Below are positions 1-8,060 of a DNA stretch of 15,343 bases, in pieces (position 1 is the first letter of the stretch; each line of letters opens with the position of its first letter). Source of the DNA: an uncultured Flavobacteriaceae bacterium (lineage in GTDB: Bacteria; Bacteroidota; Bacteroidia; Flavobacteriales; Flavobacteriaceae); assembly GCA_938074515.1 (NCBI GenBank), contig CALJFV010000192.1, forward strand, positions 1-15,343. The letters are read 5' to 3'. The notes under the pieces are model-generated. The model did no database searches, was not told where the DNA came from, and saw nothing but the letters and a program-made list of their open reading frames with translations. The position numbers were made by a program, and so were the translations under genes.

Positions 1-1438
1 CAAAGCGGATGAAAGTCGTGGTTCTTTAGATTATTTCAATGTTTTTGAAATGGTTTATCCATACGAAAGTGTGGCCTATAACCTCAAGGTTGGGGAAATC
101 TCTGATCTAGTGCGCACGCAATTTGGCTATCATATCGTCAAACTAGAGGATCGACGCCCTGTTTTGCCCAAAAGAACAGTTTCTCATATTATGATCGGAA
201 CTCGATTTGATTCTCTGGATACTGCCAAAGACCGCATTATGGAAATTGCTGGTTTGCTCGAAAAGGGGGTGGCTTTTGAGGATTTGGCGAAGCAGTACTC
301 TGATGATAAGAATACCGGAATAAACGGAGGCTTAATGCGCCCATTTACCCAAGGAGACCTAAAGGCGCCTTCTTTTGAGGATGCTGCCTTCGCATTAGAA
401 CAAAAGGGGCAAATATCTGAACCAGTTCAAACGCGATTTGGATGGCATATCATCCGTCTTGAGGATAAGGGGAAGTTGCCAAATTTTGAAGATGAACAGG
501 AGCGCCTCACCAAAATGGTAAAGCTGGGCGATCGGGCAAAAATCGTGACAACAGCCGTTAGTCAAAAAATTAAGGAGGAGTTAGGATTCCAAGCTTATCC
601 CTATAAGTCTTCATTTATTGCGATACTTAACGACAGTGTTTTTGATCGTAAGTGGCGTTTTGTCGCTTTTGAAAACAAAGAAAATAGACCCTTGTTTACT
701 ATTGGTGCCAAAACCTACTTCTACAATGATTTCGGCGCATACTTGGCGGAGCGTCAAACCAAGGTACGTCCTTTTAAACAAATCACAACCTTCCTAGAAA
801 TGGTTTACGAAGAATTTGAAACAGAGAAGGTTAAGGATTATTTTAAGGAAAATTTAGAACAGGTTAATCCTGATTATGCCGCCATTATTGATGAATACCG
901 TGATGGGCTTTTAATCTTTGATGTCATGGAAAAAAATATCTGGACCAAGGCTAAATCTGATTCTTTGGGATTGCGCAACTATTATGAGGCGCACAAAAGC
1001 CAATATCTATGGAAAAATCGAGTGAAAGGAGCGGTGATTCAAACGACCTCTGAGGAAGACATGGACGAAGTGTTAGAATTATTACGTCGCGGTAAATCAC
1101 CGAGCGATGTCAAATCCCAACTCAATCAAAAAGGGGCCTTAAGGGTCGTTGTTTCAGAGGGTTTATTTGAAGAGGGGTCTCCAAAACTTCCCTCGAATTA
1201 CGTTTTAAAACAGGGCCTATCTGAAGTTTTTGAGTCTCCAATGCAGTATACCCTTATTCAGGCACAGGAATTCTTGCCCGCTGGAGTGAAAAAGTATGAA
1301 GAAGTCGAGGGTGCTGTGCTTAGCGATTATCAAAGTCAACTTGAGTCGATATGGAATGATGAATTAGCCGCAAAATATCCTGCCAAAATTAACAAGAGCG
1401 CTTTGCGCAAATTAAAGCGTGCGTTAAAGTCCAAATGA
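1..1438 (+). CDS. Periplasmic peptidylprolyl isomerase, two PpiC/parvulin domains visible (5' partial)
   Basis: The reading frame is open from base 2, so the start lies left of the window; 478 codons are visible before TGA. Parvulin domains isomerise Xaa-Pro bonds and act as chaperones for exported proteins. The first visible domain is cut and ends at FGYHIVKLED (about nt 119-160). A second, apparently complete domain follows (about nt 173-475). It keeps both histidine-bearing motifs, VSHIMIG at its start and FGWHIIRLED at its end, plus the GGLMRPFTQG loop. The remaining roughly 320 residues are charged and helix-rich with no motif I can name; such long tails are usual in the multi-domain PpiC/SurA-like proteins of Bacteroidota. 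Its stop codon overlaps the start of the next gene (ATGA-type), which indicates translational coupling in a folding-factor operon. The signal peptide would lie outside the window. Family assignment is confident; the precise substrate is unknown. Confidence 0.9.
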   Translation, partial: KADESRGSLDYFNVFEMVYPYESVAYNLKVGEISDLVRTQFGYHIVKLEDRRPVLPKRTVSHIMIGTRFDSLDTAKDRIMEIAGLLEKGVAFEDLAKQYSDDKNTGINGGLMRPFTQGDLKAPSFEDAAFALEQKGQISEPVQTRFGWHIIRLEDKGKLPNFEDEQERLTKMVKLGDRAKIVTTAVSQKIKEELGFQAYPYKSSFIAILNDSVFDRKWRFVAFENKENRPLFTIGAKTYFYNDFGAYLAERQTKVRPFKQITTFLEMVYEEFETEKVKDYFKENLEQVNPDYAAIIDEYRDGLLIFDVMEKNIWTKAKSDSLGLRNYYEAHKSQYLWKNRVKGAVIQTTSEEDMDEVLELLRRGKSPSDVKSQLNQKGALRVVVSEGLFEEGSPKLPSNYVLKQGLSEVFESPMQYTLIQAQEFLPAGVKKYEEVEGAVLSDYQSQLESIWNDELAAKYPAKINKSALRKLKRALKSK

Positions 1439-2295
1439 TGAGGCGAACTTTAGCGTTGATTATTTTACTCATTGGTTTTTCAGGATGTCAATATTTTGCG
1501 CCAGAGGAAAGCCAAAAAAGGCCTTTAGCCAGGGTCAATCAATCTTATTTGTATCTAGAAGATATTCGCGATTTGCTCGGCGTGAACACTTCTTCGCAGG
1601 ACAGCGCTTTGATCATTCAAAACCAGATTAATAAATGGGCGACGCAGCAATTGCTTATTGATCAGGCCAAGATTAACCTAAGTTTGGATTTGCAATCTGA
1701 CTTGGAAGAACTGATTCAGCAATACAGAACTGACCTATACACCGAATCCTATAAAGGTAAAATTGTTACCGCTTTACTCGATTCGGTCATTAGTCCTGAG
1801 GAGATGCAGAACTATTATGAGCTAAATCGAGAAAATTTTAAACTCAATGAGGCTCTTGTGCGTTGTCGTTTTGTTCACTTAGATGAGCAGTATTTAGCCA
1901 AAGATGAGGTGAAGGAAGCATTAAAGCGATTTGATTCAATCGATCGTGAACTTTTAGAAGAATGGCGACTGCAATTTAAATCGGTTAACCTGAATGACTC
2001 ACTTTGGGTTCGTCAAGAAAGACTTGTAGAACAAATTCCCCCACTAAAAGGGAAAAATATTGAGGCGTTAAAAAATATAAAAATTAACCAGTTTCAAGAC
2101 TCATTAGGGTTATATTTACTGAAAATTGAAGGTCTGTTAGATCGCAACGACGTGGCACCATTATCATACGTGGCACCAACGATTCGACAGATCATATTAA
2201 ATCGCCGGAAGCAGGAGCTTACCTTGAAATTAGAGAAAGACATCACCAAAGATGCGATCAGAAATAAAACATTTGAAATTTATGGCCAAGATTAA
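1435..2295 (+). CDS. Lipoprotein with degenerate SurA/PpiC-like chaperone body
   Basis: The N-terminus is a textbook lipoprotein signal: two arginines, a hydrophobic stretch (residues 6-15) and the lipobox FSGC, with the lipidated cysteine at residue 18. The protein (286 aa from the first ATG, 285 from the second of two tandem ATGs) is therefore probably membrane-anchored on the periplasmic side. The mature part is helical and acidic. EEMQNYYELNRENF (around residues 122-135) resembles the linker that leads into parvulin domains. The following stretch lacks the FG(Y/W)HI and GG motifs of an active isomerase, so I read it as a SurA-like chaperone with a lost or highly diverged parvulin fold. 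It overlaps the upstream gene by 4 bp and the SurA gene downstream by 14 bp, which indicates one coupled unit. An 11-bp direct repeat lies near the 3' end. The gene is real; the function is inferred from shape and context. Confidence 0.8.
   Translation: MMRRTLALIILLIGFSGCQYFAPEESQKRPLARVNQSYLYLEDIRDLLGVNTSSQDSALIIQNQINKWATQQLLIDQAKINLSLDLQSDLEELIQQYRTDLYTESYKGKIVTALLDSVISPEEMQNYYELNRENFKLNEALVRCRFVHLDEQYLAKDEVKEALKRFDSIDRELLEEWRLQFKSVNLNDSLWVRQERLVEQIPPLKGKNIEALKNIKINQFQDSLGLYLLKIEGLLDRNDVAPLSYVAPTIRQIILNRRKQELTLKLEKDITKDAIRNKTFEIYGQD
2150..2178 (+). repeat. 11-bp direct repeat, 18-bp period, inside the lipoprotein gene
   Basis: The 11-mer ACGTGGCACCA occurs at 2150-2160 and again at 2168-2178. 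The period is 18 bp, so the frame is kept and the protein reads Val-Ala-Pro twice, six residues apart. It could be the remnant of a six-codon duplication; the intervening bases differ, so it may also be chance. Confidence 0.5.
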
Positions 2296-3715
2296 GGTCC
2301 TGTGCATAGGGACGTTATTGATATTTGGAGCAGTCTCTGCCCAAGAGATAGTCATTGACAGTACCAATGTAATACAAGAGCCTGTTTTAGTGCTCCAAGA
2401 CAGCATACTGCCTGAAAAAACATTTACACGTTTCAAAGCAGAAGGAGTTTCAGCCGTGGTAGGGGAGTATGTCGTTTTAGATAGTGATATCGACAAAAGT
2501 TATCTAGAAATGCAGCAACAGGGCGTTTCCATTAAGGACATTACTCGATGTCAACTCCTGGGAAAATTGATGGAGGATAAGCTATATGCCCATCATGCTA
2601 AAGTAGATAGTTTGGTTGTGTCCGATGACGAAATTACCGCCCGTATTGAGCAGCAGATTGCTTACATCACAGATCAGTTTGGTGGGGACGAAGCCAAGGT
2701 GGCCGAATTTTATAAAAAATCCAGTATTGAGGAATTGCGTCAGGAACTTTTTGAAACCAATAAAGTCATTTTCCTCGCGGGACAGATGCAACAAAAAGTT
2801 GTTGAGAATGTTGAAGTTACCCCGGAAGAAGTGCGTCAATTTTATTTTGACATCCCAGAGGATCAGCGTCCAGTATTCAGTGCTGAGGTTGAAGTTGCAC
2901 AAATCATAATTGAGCCAGTAATCACAGAGAGAGCCAAACAGGACGTTATCGATAGACTCAATGAATTTAGGCGTGACATCGTCGAAAATGGTTCTAGTTT
3001 TGCCACAAAGGCCGTGTTGTATTCCAAAGATGGCTCGGCATCAAAAGGGGGGCTAATACCAGGAATAAGAAAAAATTCGCCTTTTGCCAAAGAATTTAAA
3101 GACGTTGCCTTTTCACTTCAAGAGGGAGATGTTAGTGAGCCGTTTGAGACAGAGTTTGGTTATCACATCGTTACAGTGGATAAAGTTCGCGGACAAGAAA
3201 TAGATGTGCGTCATATTATATTGTTTCCAGAAGTAACCTCAGAGTCTGTCGCAGGCGCTCGGGCAAAGATTGATTCCATCCGGACTGAAATCACCCAAGG
3301 TCGTTTGACCTTTGCAGACGCAGCACGCGAATTTTCTGATGAAACTGAGACCAGAAATAATGGAGGTCTACTCATTAATCCGGTATCACTTGACACAAAG
3401 TTTGATTTAACCAAAATGGATCCGACCCTTAGTGCTCAAGTTTATAATTTAGAGGAAAATGAGGTTTCACAAATATTCAGCGATCGCGATTACACCGGAA
3501 AAACTTCATTTAAAATTTTAACGGTAACCAGTCGTCAGAGCGAGCACGCGGCTGATTTTGTGGCCGATTACGAAAAAATTCAAGATCTCGCGCTCAAAGA
3601 AAAACAAATTAAAGCCATAGAAACCTGGCAAAACAAAAAAATAAGAGAAACTTACATCAGTGTCAATGGAGATTATCTCGATTGTGAATTTGCCAGTAAC
3701 TGGCTGAAAAAGTAA
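2282..3715 (+). CDS. surA: SurA-like periplasmic chaperone / peptidylprolyl isomerase
   Basis: SurA-family proteins escort outer-membrane proteins through the periplasm. I chose the ATG at 2282 rather than an in-frame ATG at 2252 because it gives a clean signal peptide (MAKIKV, hydrophobic core, likely cleavage after AVSA); the product is 477 aa. Residues about 50-190 form the helical SurA N-terminal region. Parvulin domain 1 spans about 199-297 and ends in the canonical FGYHIVTVDKV. Parvulin domain 2 begins near 306 with DVRHIILF and has a GGLL loop, but ends in SFKILTV where the second histidine is expected, so its isomerase activity is doubtful. Total length and two tandem parvulin domains fit SurA (E. 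coli SurA is 428 aa). The gene overlaps the lipoprotein gene by 14 bp and is followed 12 bp later by the MoxR gene. The family call is secure; orthology with E. coli SurA is by architecture only. Confidence 0.88.
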   Translation: MAKIKVLCIGTLLIFGAVSAQEIVIDSTNVIQEPVLVLQDSILPEKTFTRFKAEGVSAVVGEYVVLDSDIDKSYLEMQQQGVSIKDITRCQLLGKLMEDKLYAHHAKVDSLVVSDDEITARIEQQIAYITDQFGGDEAKVAEFYKKSSIEELRQELFETNKVIFLAGQMQQKVVENVEVTPEEVRQFYFDIPEDQRPVFSAEVEVAQIIIEPVITERAKQDVIDRLNEFRRDIVENGSSFATKAVLYSKDGSASKGGLIPGIRKNSPFAKEFKDVAFSLQEGDVSEPFETEFGYHIVTVDKVRGQEIDVRHIILFPEVTSESVAGARAKIDSIRTEITQGRLTFADAAREFSDETETRNNGGLLINPVSLDTKFDLTKMDPTLSAQVYNLEENEVSQIFSDRDYTGKTSFKILTVTSRQSEHAADFVADYEKIQDLALKEKQIKAIETWQNKKIRETYISVNGDYLDCEFASNWLKK

Positions 3716-3727
3716 GACAAAAAGATT

Positions 3728-4681
3728 ATGTCCGATGTCACCTTAATGGACCAATTGGTTCAAGAATATAAAAATCTAAAAGCCCAAATTCAGAAGGTTA
3801 TTGTGGGTCAAGAGAAGGTGGTCGACGAAATTATTTGTGCCATTTTTTCTGGCGGTCATGTTTTGCTCGTTGGTGTCCCTGGGTTAGCCAAAACACTGAT
3901 GGTTCAAACGGTTTCCAAAGCACTGGGTTTGTCCTTTAACCGCATACAATTTACCCCCGATCTGATGCCCAGTGATATCCTGGGTTCTGAAATTTTAGAT
4001 TCAGAGCGTAATTTTAAATTCATTAAGGGGCCCATATTTAGCCAAATAATATTGGCAGACGAAATTAACCGTACGCCACCAAAAACGCAAGCGGCTTTGC
4101 TGGAGGCCATGCAAGAGCGGGCCGTGACCATTGGAGGGGTGCGACATGAACTAAGCCAACCATATTTTGTCTTAGCGACACAAAATCCGATTGAGCAAGA
4201 GGGAACTTATCCATTGCCGGAGGCTCAGTTAGATCGTTTTATGTTTGCGATTAATTTAACCTATCCCTCTTTGGATGAGGAAATACAGATCGTAAAGTCA
4301 ACAACAGCAGATATAGAACATACCCTTGAACCAACTTTTGATGGGCCAACCTTGATGCGATATCAAAAGCTAATTCGTCGTATGCCGGTAGCAGATAACG
4401 TCGTGGATTATGCCGTTAGACTGGTTGTTAAAACCAGACCGGATTCGGAAAATGCTCCGGATGTTGTCAAAAAATACATTGACTGGGGGGCCGGCCCTAG
4501 GGCTTCTCAAAACCTGATGCTCGCTGCCAAAACTCACGCCGCTCTATCAGGCAAATACTCTCCTGATATTGAGGATGTTAAGGCCGTAGCAATCCCTGTA
4601 CTCCGTCACCGGTTATTAAAAAATTACAAGGCAGAGGCGGAAGGCAAATCTATTGACGCCTTGATAGAGGTCTTACTCTAA
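3728..4681 (+). CDS. MoxR-family AAA+ ATPase
   Basis: The 317-aa protein has every landmark of a MoxR ATPase. Walker A is GVPGLAKT (residues 49-56) and Walker B is ILADE (108-112), followed by INR. Sensor 1 is in LATQNP (Asn153), and GPRASQ near the C-terminus is the sensor-2 region. There is no signal peptide, so it is cytoplasmic. MoxR proteins are chaperone-like ATPases that often work with von Willebrand factor A or DUF58 proteins to mature enzymes or control envelope stress. Here no such partner follows: 213 bp of non-coding DNA and then aconitase come next, so a partner, if any, is elsewhere. The 12-bp spacing from the SurA gene suggests co-transcription with the folding-factor genes. 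ATG at 3728 is the natural start, with no Shine-Dalgarno sequence. The family is certain; the client is unknown. Confidence 0.95.
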   Translation: MSDVTLMDQLVQEYKNLKAQIQKVIVGQEKVVDEIICAIFSGGHVLLVGVPGLAKTLMVQTVSKALGLSFNRIQFTPDLMPSDILGSEILDSERNFKFIKGPIFSQIILADEINRTPPKTQAALLEAMQERAVTIGGVRHELSQPYFVLATQNPIEQEGTYPLPEAQLDRFMFAINLTYPSLDEEIQIVKSTTADIEHTLEPTFDGPTLMRYQKLIRRMPVADNVVDYAVRLVVKTRPDSENAPDVVKKYIDWGAGPRASQNLMLAAKTHAALSGKYSPDIEDVKAVAIPVLRHRLLKNYKAEAEGKSIDALIEVLL

Positions 4682-4707
4682 TCATTGACCTTTTCCCGCC
4701 GTTTTTA

Positions 4708-4743
4708 GAGAAAATGGATCTCAAATGTTTTTGAGGAATTCTC
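4708..4743 (+). terminator. Weak terminator-like two-tier hairpin after the MoxR gene
   Basis: An inner perfect stem (CTCAAA 4720-4725 with TTTGAG 4730-4735, 4-base loop) sits inside an outer stem (GAGAA 4708-4712 with TTCTC 4739-4743), separated by an asymmetric internal loop. The bases that follow are T-rich (AATTTTGTCTTT) but not an uninterrupted U-tract. It lies 27 bp after the MoxR stop, where the operon should end. The stems are AT-rich and short, so this is a tentative call. Confidence 0.3.
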
Positions 4744-4865
4744 AATTTTGTCTTTGGTAAATTGATAAAATGCAAATTCCACTCATGCTTTTTTATGGAC
4801 TTTTGAGGATATTGTAATTTGCGTCTTCCCTGAGTGAAATGTTTTTTAACTCTGTCTTTATTTCG

Positions 4866-4873
4866 TAATTTTG
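4866..4873 (+). promoter_or_regulatory. Probable -7 promoter element of aconitase
   Basis: TAATTTTG is an exact match to the TAnnTTTG -7 consensus of the Bacteroidota primary sigma factor. It ends 21 bp before the aconitase ATG, so a transcript would start near 4877-4879 with a leader of about 15-18 nt. No clear TTTG -33 element is present at the right distance; only a T-run (4842-4847) lies there. The call rests on the -7 match and its position. Confidence 0.45.
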
Positions 4874-4894
4874 CAGAACTTCTAAACAGGACTT

Positions 4895-7165
4895 ATGGCA
4901 TTCGATTTATCCATGATTAAGGCGCTTTATGAGCGTTTTCCACAACGCGTCAAAGCAGCAAGATCATCAGTAGGTAGACCGCTTACACTTTCTGAAAAAA
5001 TTCTTTATACCCATTTGTGGTCGGGTAGCCCTGAAACTGCCTTTAAACGCGGTGAGGATTATGTAGATTTTGCTCCAGATCGAATTGCATGTCAAGACGC
5101 GACGGCACAGATGGCTCTTTTGCAATTTATGCAAGCCGGAAAAGATAAGGTTGCAGTGCCCACTACAGTGCATTGTGATCACTTGATTCAGGCTAAAAAT
5201 GGGGCGAAATCAGATTTACAATCAGCCCTAAATTCTAGTAATGAAGTATTTAACTTTTTAGAATCGGTCTCCAATAAATACGGTATCGGATTTTGGGCGC
5301 CTGGAGCAGGAATTATACATCAGGTGGTTCTCGAAAATTATGCCTTTCCTGGTGGAATGATGATTGGTACTGATTCACATACGGTTAACGCCGGTGGATT
5401 GGGAATGTTGGCTATTGGTGTTGGTGGTGCAGATGCCGTTGATGTCATGGCTGGTATGGCTTGGGAACTCAAGTTTCCAAAACTTATTGGGGTAAGGCTT
5501 ACCGGAAAAATTTCAGGCTGGACGGCGCCAAAAGATGTGATTTTAAAAGTCGCTGAACTCCTTACGGTTAAAGGAGGTACTGGTGCCATTGTAGAATATT
5601 TTGGCCCTGGGGCCAAATCGTTGTCCTGTACGGGTAAAGGAACCATTTGTAACATGGGTGCAGAAATTGGCGCGACCACTTCCACTTTTGGATATGATGA
5701 GTCAATGGAGCGCTATTTACGTGCTACTGATCGCGATCAGGTAGCGGATTTAGCCAATACAATCAAGGATGACTTAACCGCTGACCCGGAAGTTTATGCG
5801 AATCCTGAGGCGTATTTTGATCAAATCATCGACATCGATTTATCTACTTTAAAGCCACAATTAAATGGGCCATTTACTCCTGATCTTGCCACTGAGGTTG
5901 GAACCATGACCCAAAAGGCACAGGAGAACGGCTGGCCGTTGAAAGTTGAATGGGGTTTGATCGGGTCGTGTACAAACTCGTCTTATGAAGATTTGTCCCG
6001 AGCTGCATCGATTGCCCAACAAGCATTGGACAAAAAGCTCAAAACTAAAGCCGAATTTGGCATTAATCCAGGTTCGGAACAAGTGCGTTTTACAGCAGAG
6101 CGCGATGGATTCTTGTCTATATTTGAGCAATTGGATGCAAAAATATTTACCAATGCTTGTGGCCCTTGCATTGGGCAGTGGGCACGTTATGATGACCCTA
6201 AAAACGCTCCAAAAAATTCAATTGTCCATTCATTCAACCGAAATTTCGCCAAACGTGCTGATGGAAATCCCAACACACACGCTTTTGTCGCATCACCTGA
6301 ATTGACGGCAGCAATTGCCATAGCCGGACGATTGGATTTTAATCCGTTAACGGATACCCTGATTAACGAAGACGGTCATGAAGTAATCCTGGATGAGCCA
6401 ACAGGTTGGGAATTACCACCAAAGGGCTTTGAGGTTCAGGATAATGGTTACATCGCTCCAGAGGAAGATGGGAGCCATGTTAATGTTGCTGTCGCTCCGA
6501 ATTCCGATCGCTTACAGCTTCTAGACCCATTTACACCAATTTCCAATGAATCGGTTCAAAACATGAACTTATTGATCAAAGCCAAAGGCAAGTGTACGAC
6601 CGATCACATTTCCATGGCTGGCCCATGGCTGCGTTATCGCGGGCATTTAGATAATATCGCCAACAATACGCTCATCGGGGCAGTCAATGCCTTTAATGAA
6701 AAAACCAATTTTGTTAAAAATCAATTAACTGGCGAATATGGTGGTGTCCCAGACACTCAGCGTGAGTACAAAAAGAACGGCATTATGACGATGGTTGTGG
6801 GGGATCACAATTACGGTGAGGGTTCTTCTCGAGAGCATGCAGCCATGCAGCCTCGTCATTTAGGAGTCGCGGCAGTTTTGGTAAAATCATTTGCAAGAAT
6901 TCACGAAACAAACCTCAAGAAGCAAGGAATGTTAGCCTTGACCTTTACTAATGAGGCGGATTACGACAAAATTCAAGAGGATGATAAATTGAGCTTAGTT
7001 GATATCTCAGATTTTTCTCCAGGACGTGCGTTAACGCTCGAACTAACTCATGCAGATGGTACCTCTGAAAAAATTAAGGTAAATCATTCATATAATGCTC
7101 AGCAGATTGAATGGTTTAAATATGGTTCTGCTTTAAATTTAATCAAAGAGCAAAATCACGCTTAA
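4895..7165 (+). CDS. Aconitate hydratase, mitochondrial-type
   Basis: This 756-aa enzyme interconverts citrate and isocitrate in the TCA cycle through a [4Fe-4S] cluster. The cluster ligands are visible as Cys359 (in GSCTNSS) and Cys422/Cys425 (in ACGPCIGQW), almost the same numbering as mammalian mitochondrial aconitase. [12 protein letters not shown] in the N-terminal half and [10 protein letters not shown] (residues 641-650) in the swivel domain are the substrate-binding signatures. Length and residue spacing fit the mitochondrial-type family common in Bacteroidota rather than the roughly 890-aa AcnA or 865-aa AcnB of E. coli. I leave the symbol empty because naming of this type varies. 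The gene is monocistronic by appearance: a promoter match upstream, and downstream its TAA overlaps the stop codon of a convergent gene by 4 bp. No truncation or frameshift is seen. Confidence 0.97.
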   Translation: MAFDLSMIKALYERFPQRVKAARSSVGRPLTLSEKILYTHLWSGSPETAFKRGEDYVDFAPDRIACQDATAQMALLQFMQAGKDKVAVPTTVHCDHLIQAKNGAKSDLQSALNSSNEVFNFLESVSNKYGIGFWAPGAGIIHQVVLENYAFPGGMMIGTDSHTVNAGGLGMLAIGVGGADAVDVMAGMAWELKFPKLIGVRLTGKISGWTAPKDVILKVAELLTVKGGTGAIVEYFGPGAKSLSCTGKGTICNMGAEIGATTSTFGYDESMERYLRATDRDQVADLANTIKDDLTADPEVYANPEAYFDQIIDIDLSTLKPQLNGPFTPDLATEVGTMTQKAQENGWPLKVEWGLIGSCTNSSYEDLSRAASIAQQALDKKLKTKAEFGINPGSEQVRFTAERDGFLSIFEQLDAKIFTNACGPCIGQWARYDDPKNAPKNSIVHSFNRNFAKRADGNPNTHAFVASPELTAAIAIAGRLDFNPLTDTLINEDGHEVILDEPTGWELPPKGFEVQDNGYIAPEEDGSHVNVAVAPNSDRLQLLDPFTPISNESVQNMNLLIKAKGKCTTDHISMAGPWLRYRGHLDNIANNTLIGAVNAFNEKTNFVKNQLTGEYGGVPDTQREYKKNGIMTMVVGDHNYGEGSSREHAAMQPRHLGVAAVLVKSFARIHETNLKKQGMLALTFTNEADYDKIQEDDKLSLVDISDFSPGRALTLELTHADGTSEKIKVNHSYNAQQIEWFKYGSALNLIKEQNHA

Positions 7166-8040
7166 TCTTTCGGCTCTTGATTTAGAAAAAGCTGTACCCT
7201 GCCAATATCACTCGCCTGTGTTAAATCAGGGACGTGTTCGTTTCTTGGAATTACGGCTAATCTGGTGTTTCCCACTGTAATCATTAGTTTTACGGCGGTT
7301 GGGAGTTCTTTTTCTAATCGCTCTGGATGAATTGGGCAATGTTGTAGGGAGGTCCAAAGATCTGATCCTTTGAATTTCCAGAGATTCATGCTGACATTAA
7401 GCTTTTGTCCCTGTGATAAAAGACGTTCCGTAATTTTTTCATCTGGCTTTTCAATGAGTTCTGTCATACATCCGTATTTATCCGCCACCAAAAGGGCAAA
7501 ATTTCTGATTTTGGATAGGGGAAATTTCAAACCTTGGCGATCATAACCAATTAAGGCATTTTCAAAAGGGCTATCAATCAAATCTAAAAAGGCGGCTTTA
7601 GAATATAAATTATCGGCATTGCACACGATAAACTCTTGATCGAGTAGTTCCGGGAATTGTGTGAGGCATTGGGCCAAAGCGTCTGCGGTCCCCAAGGGTT
7701 TTTCTCGTCCCTCTGCGATGTTTTGATAGGCGAATTCAATATTTATTTTATTGTTCGCAAAATGTTGTTTAAAGGCAGTTCCTGGTGGTTGAATGATCAA
7801 AATAACGCGCGTGATTCCGGCCCCATAGGCTTGATCGATTAATAAATCTATAGCTGTTCGACCTTGGGCATCTAATGGAATTAAGCCTTTGTGCGTGCTC
7901 GAAGCGACACTTGAACTTAACCCAGGTCTTGTGCCAGATGATTGAGTTTTAGGTCCCGATTGTAATGCCTCTAGAGACTTTTTCATCCGTGAAGAAGCAC
8001 CAGCAGCTAAAATTAACAAAGACGGTTTGTGACCATTCAT
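7162..8040 (-). CDS. Sugar-1-phosphate nucleotidyltransferase (NDP-sugar pyrophosphorylase family)
   Basis: The 292-aa protein has the nucleotidyltransferase fold signature [11 protein letters not shown] (residues 9-19), a conserved lysine in HKGLIPL (Lys51), PLGTADAL for nucleotide-base binding, the metal-site region CNADN and a SMNLW motif typical of sugar-nucleotide pyrophosphorylases. It should join NTP and a sugar-1-phosphate into an NDP-sugar plus pyrophosphate in the cytoplasm. Between the glycine-rich loop and Lys51 lies a low-complexity Ser/Gly/Thr-rich stretch (about residues 20-49) that lengthens the loop compared with classical family members. The gene is last in a three-gene minus-strand operon, 20 bp after the GHMP kinase, which is the expected supplier of its sugar-1-phosphate. 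Its stop overlaps the convergent aconitase stop by 4 bp. The sugar and the nucleotide cannot be read from the sequence. Confidence 0.85.
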   Translation of the reverse strand: MNGHKPSLLILAAGASSRMKKSLEALQSGPKTQSSGTRPGLSSSVASSTHKGLIPLDAQGRTAIDLLIDQAYGAGITRVILIIQPPGTAFKQHFANNKINIEFAYQNIAEGREKPLGTADALAQCLTQFPELLDQEFIVCNADNLYSKAAFLDLIDSPFENALIGYDRQGLKFPLSKIRNFALLVADKYGCMTELIEKPDEKITERLLSQGQKLNVSMNLWKFKGSDLWTSLQHCPIHPERLEKELPTAVKLMITVGNTRLAVIPRNEHVPDLTQASDIGRVQLFLNQEPKD

Positions 8041-8060
8041 GATTTAACTTTGTATGGATT

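Larger units (their letters stand above)
4682..4894. other. 213-bp non-coding gap between the MoxR and aconitase genes
   Basis: I see no open frame of note and no tRNA-like or known riboswitch-like pattern. The gap contains the hairpin at 4708-4743 and, further on, two interleaved inverted repeats: GCAAATT (4772-4778) with AATTTGC (4816-4822), and CACTCA (4780-4785) with TGAGTG (4831-4836). A probable aconitase promoter lies at 4866-4873. The gap is AT-rich like other intergenic DNA here. Confidence 0.6.

Noticed and set aside
2252..2281. Upstream ATG extending the SurA-like protein by ten residues
   Set aside because: The added residues are polar and charged and would precede a clean signal peptide; the ATG at 2282 is the better start.
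2582..2902. Minus-strand open frame of 106 codons within the SurA-like gene
   Set aside because: No recognisable domain, no promoter, full overlap with a real gene; treated as a shadow.
4708..4836. Riboswitch or small RNA in the gap before aconitase
   Set aside because: Hairpins are short and AT-rich, match no riboswitch class I know, and lie upstream of the likely transcription start of aconitase.
5338..5685. Antisense open frame of 115 codons within the aconitase gene
   Set aside because: It lies wholly inside a strongly conserved coding region, shows no family motif, and its composition is explained by codon bias of the aconitase strand.
5985..6305. Plus-strand alternative-frame open frame of 106 codons inside aconitase
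   Set aside because: It overlaps the cluster-ligand region of aconitase in another frame and has no motif of its own.
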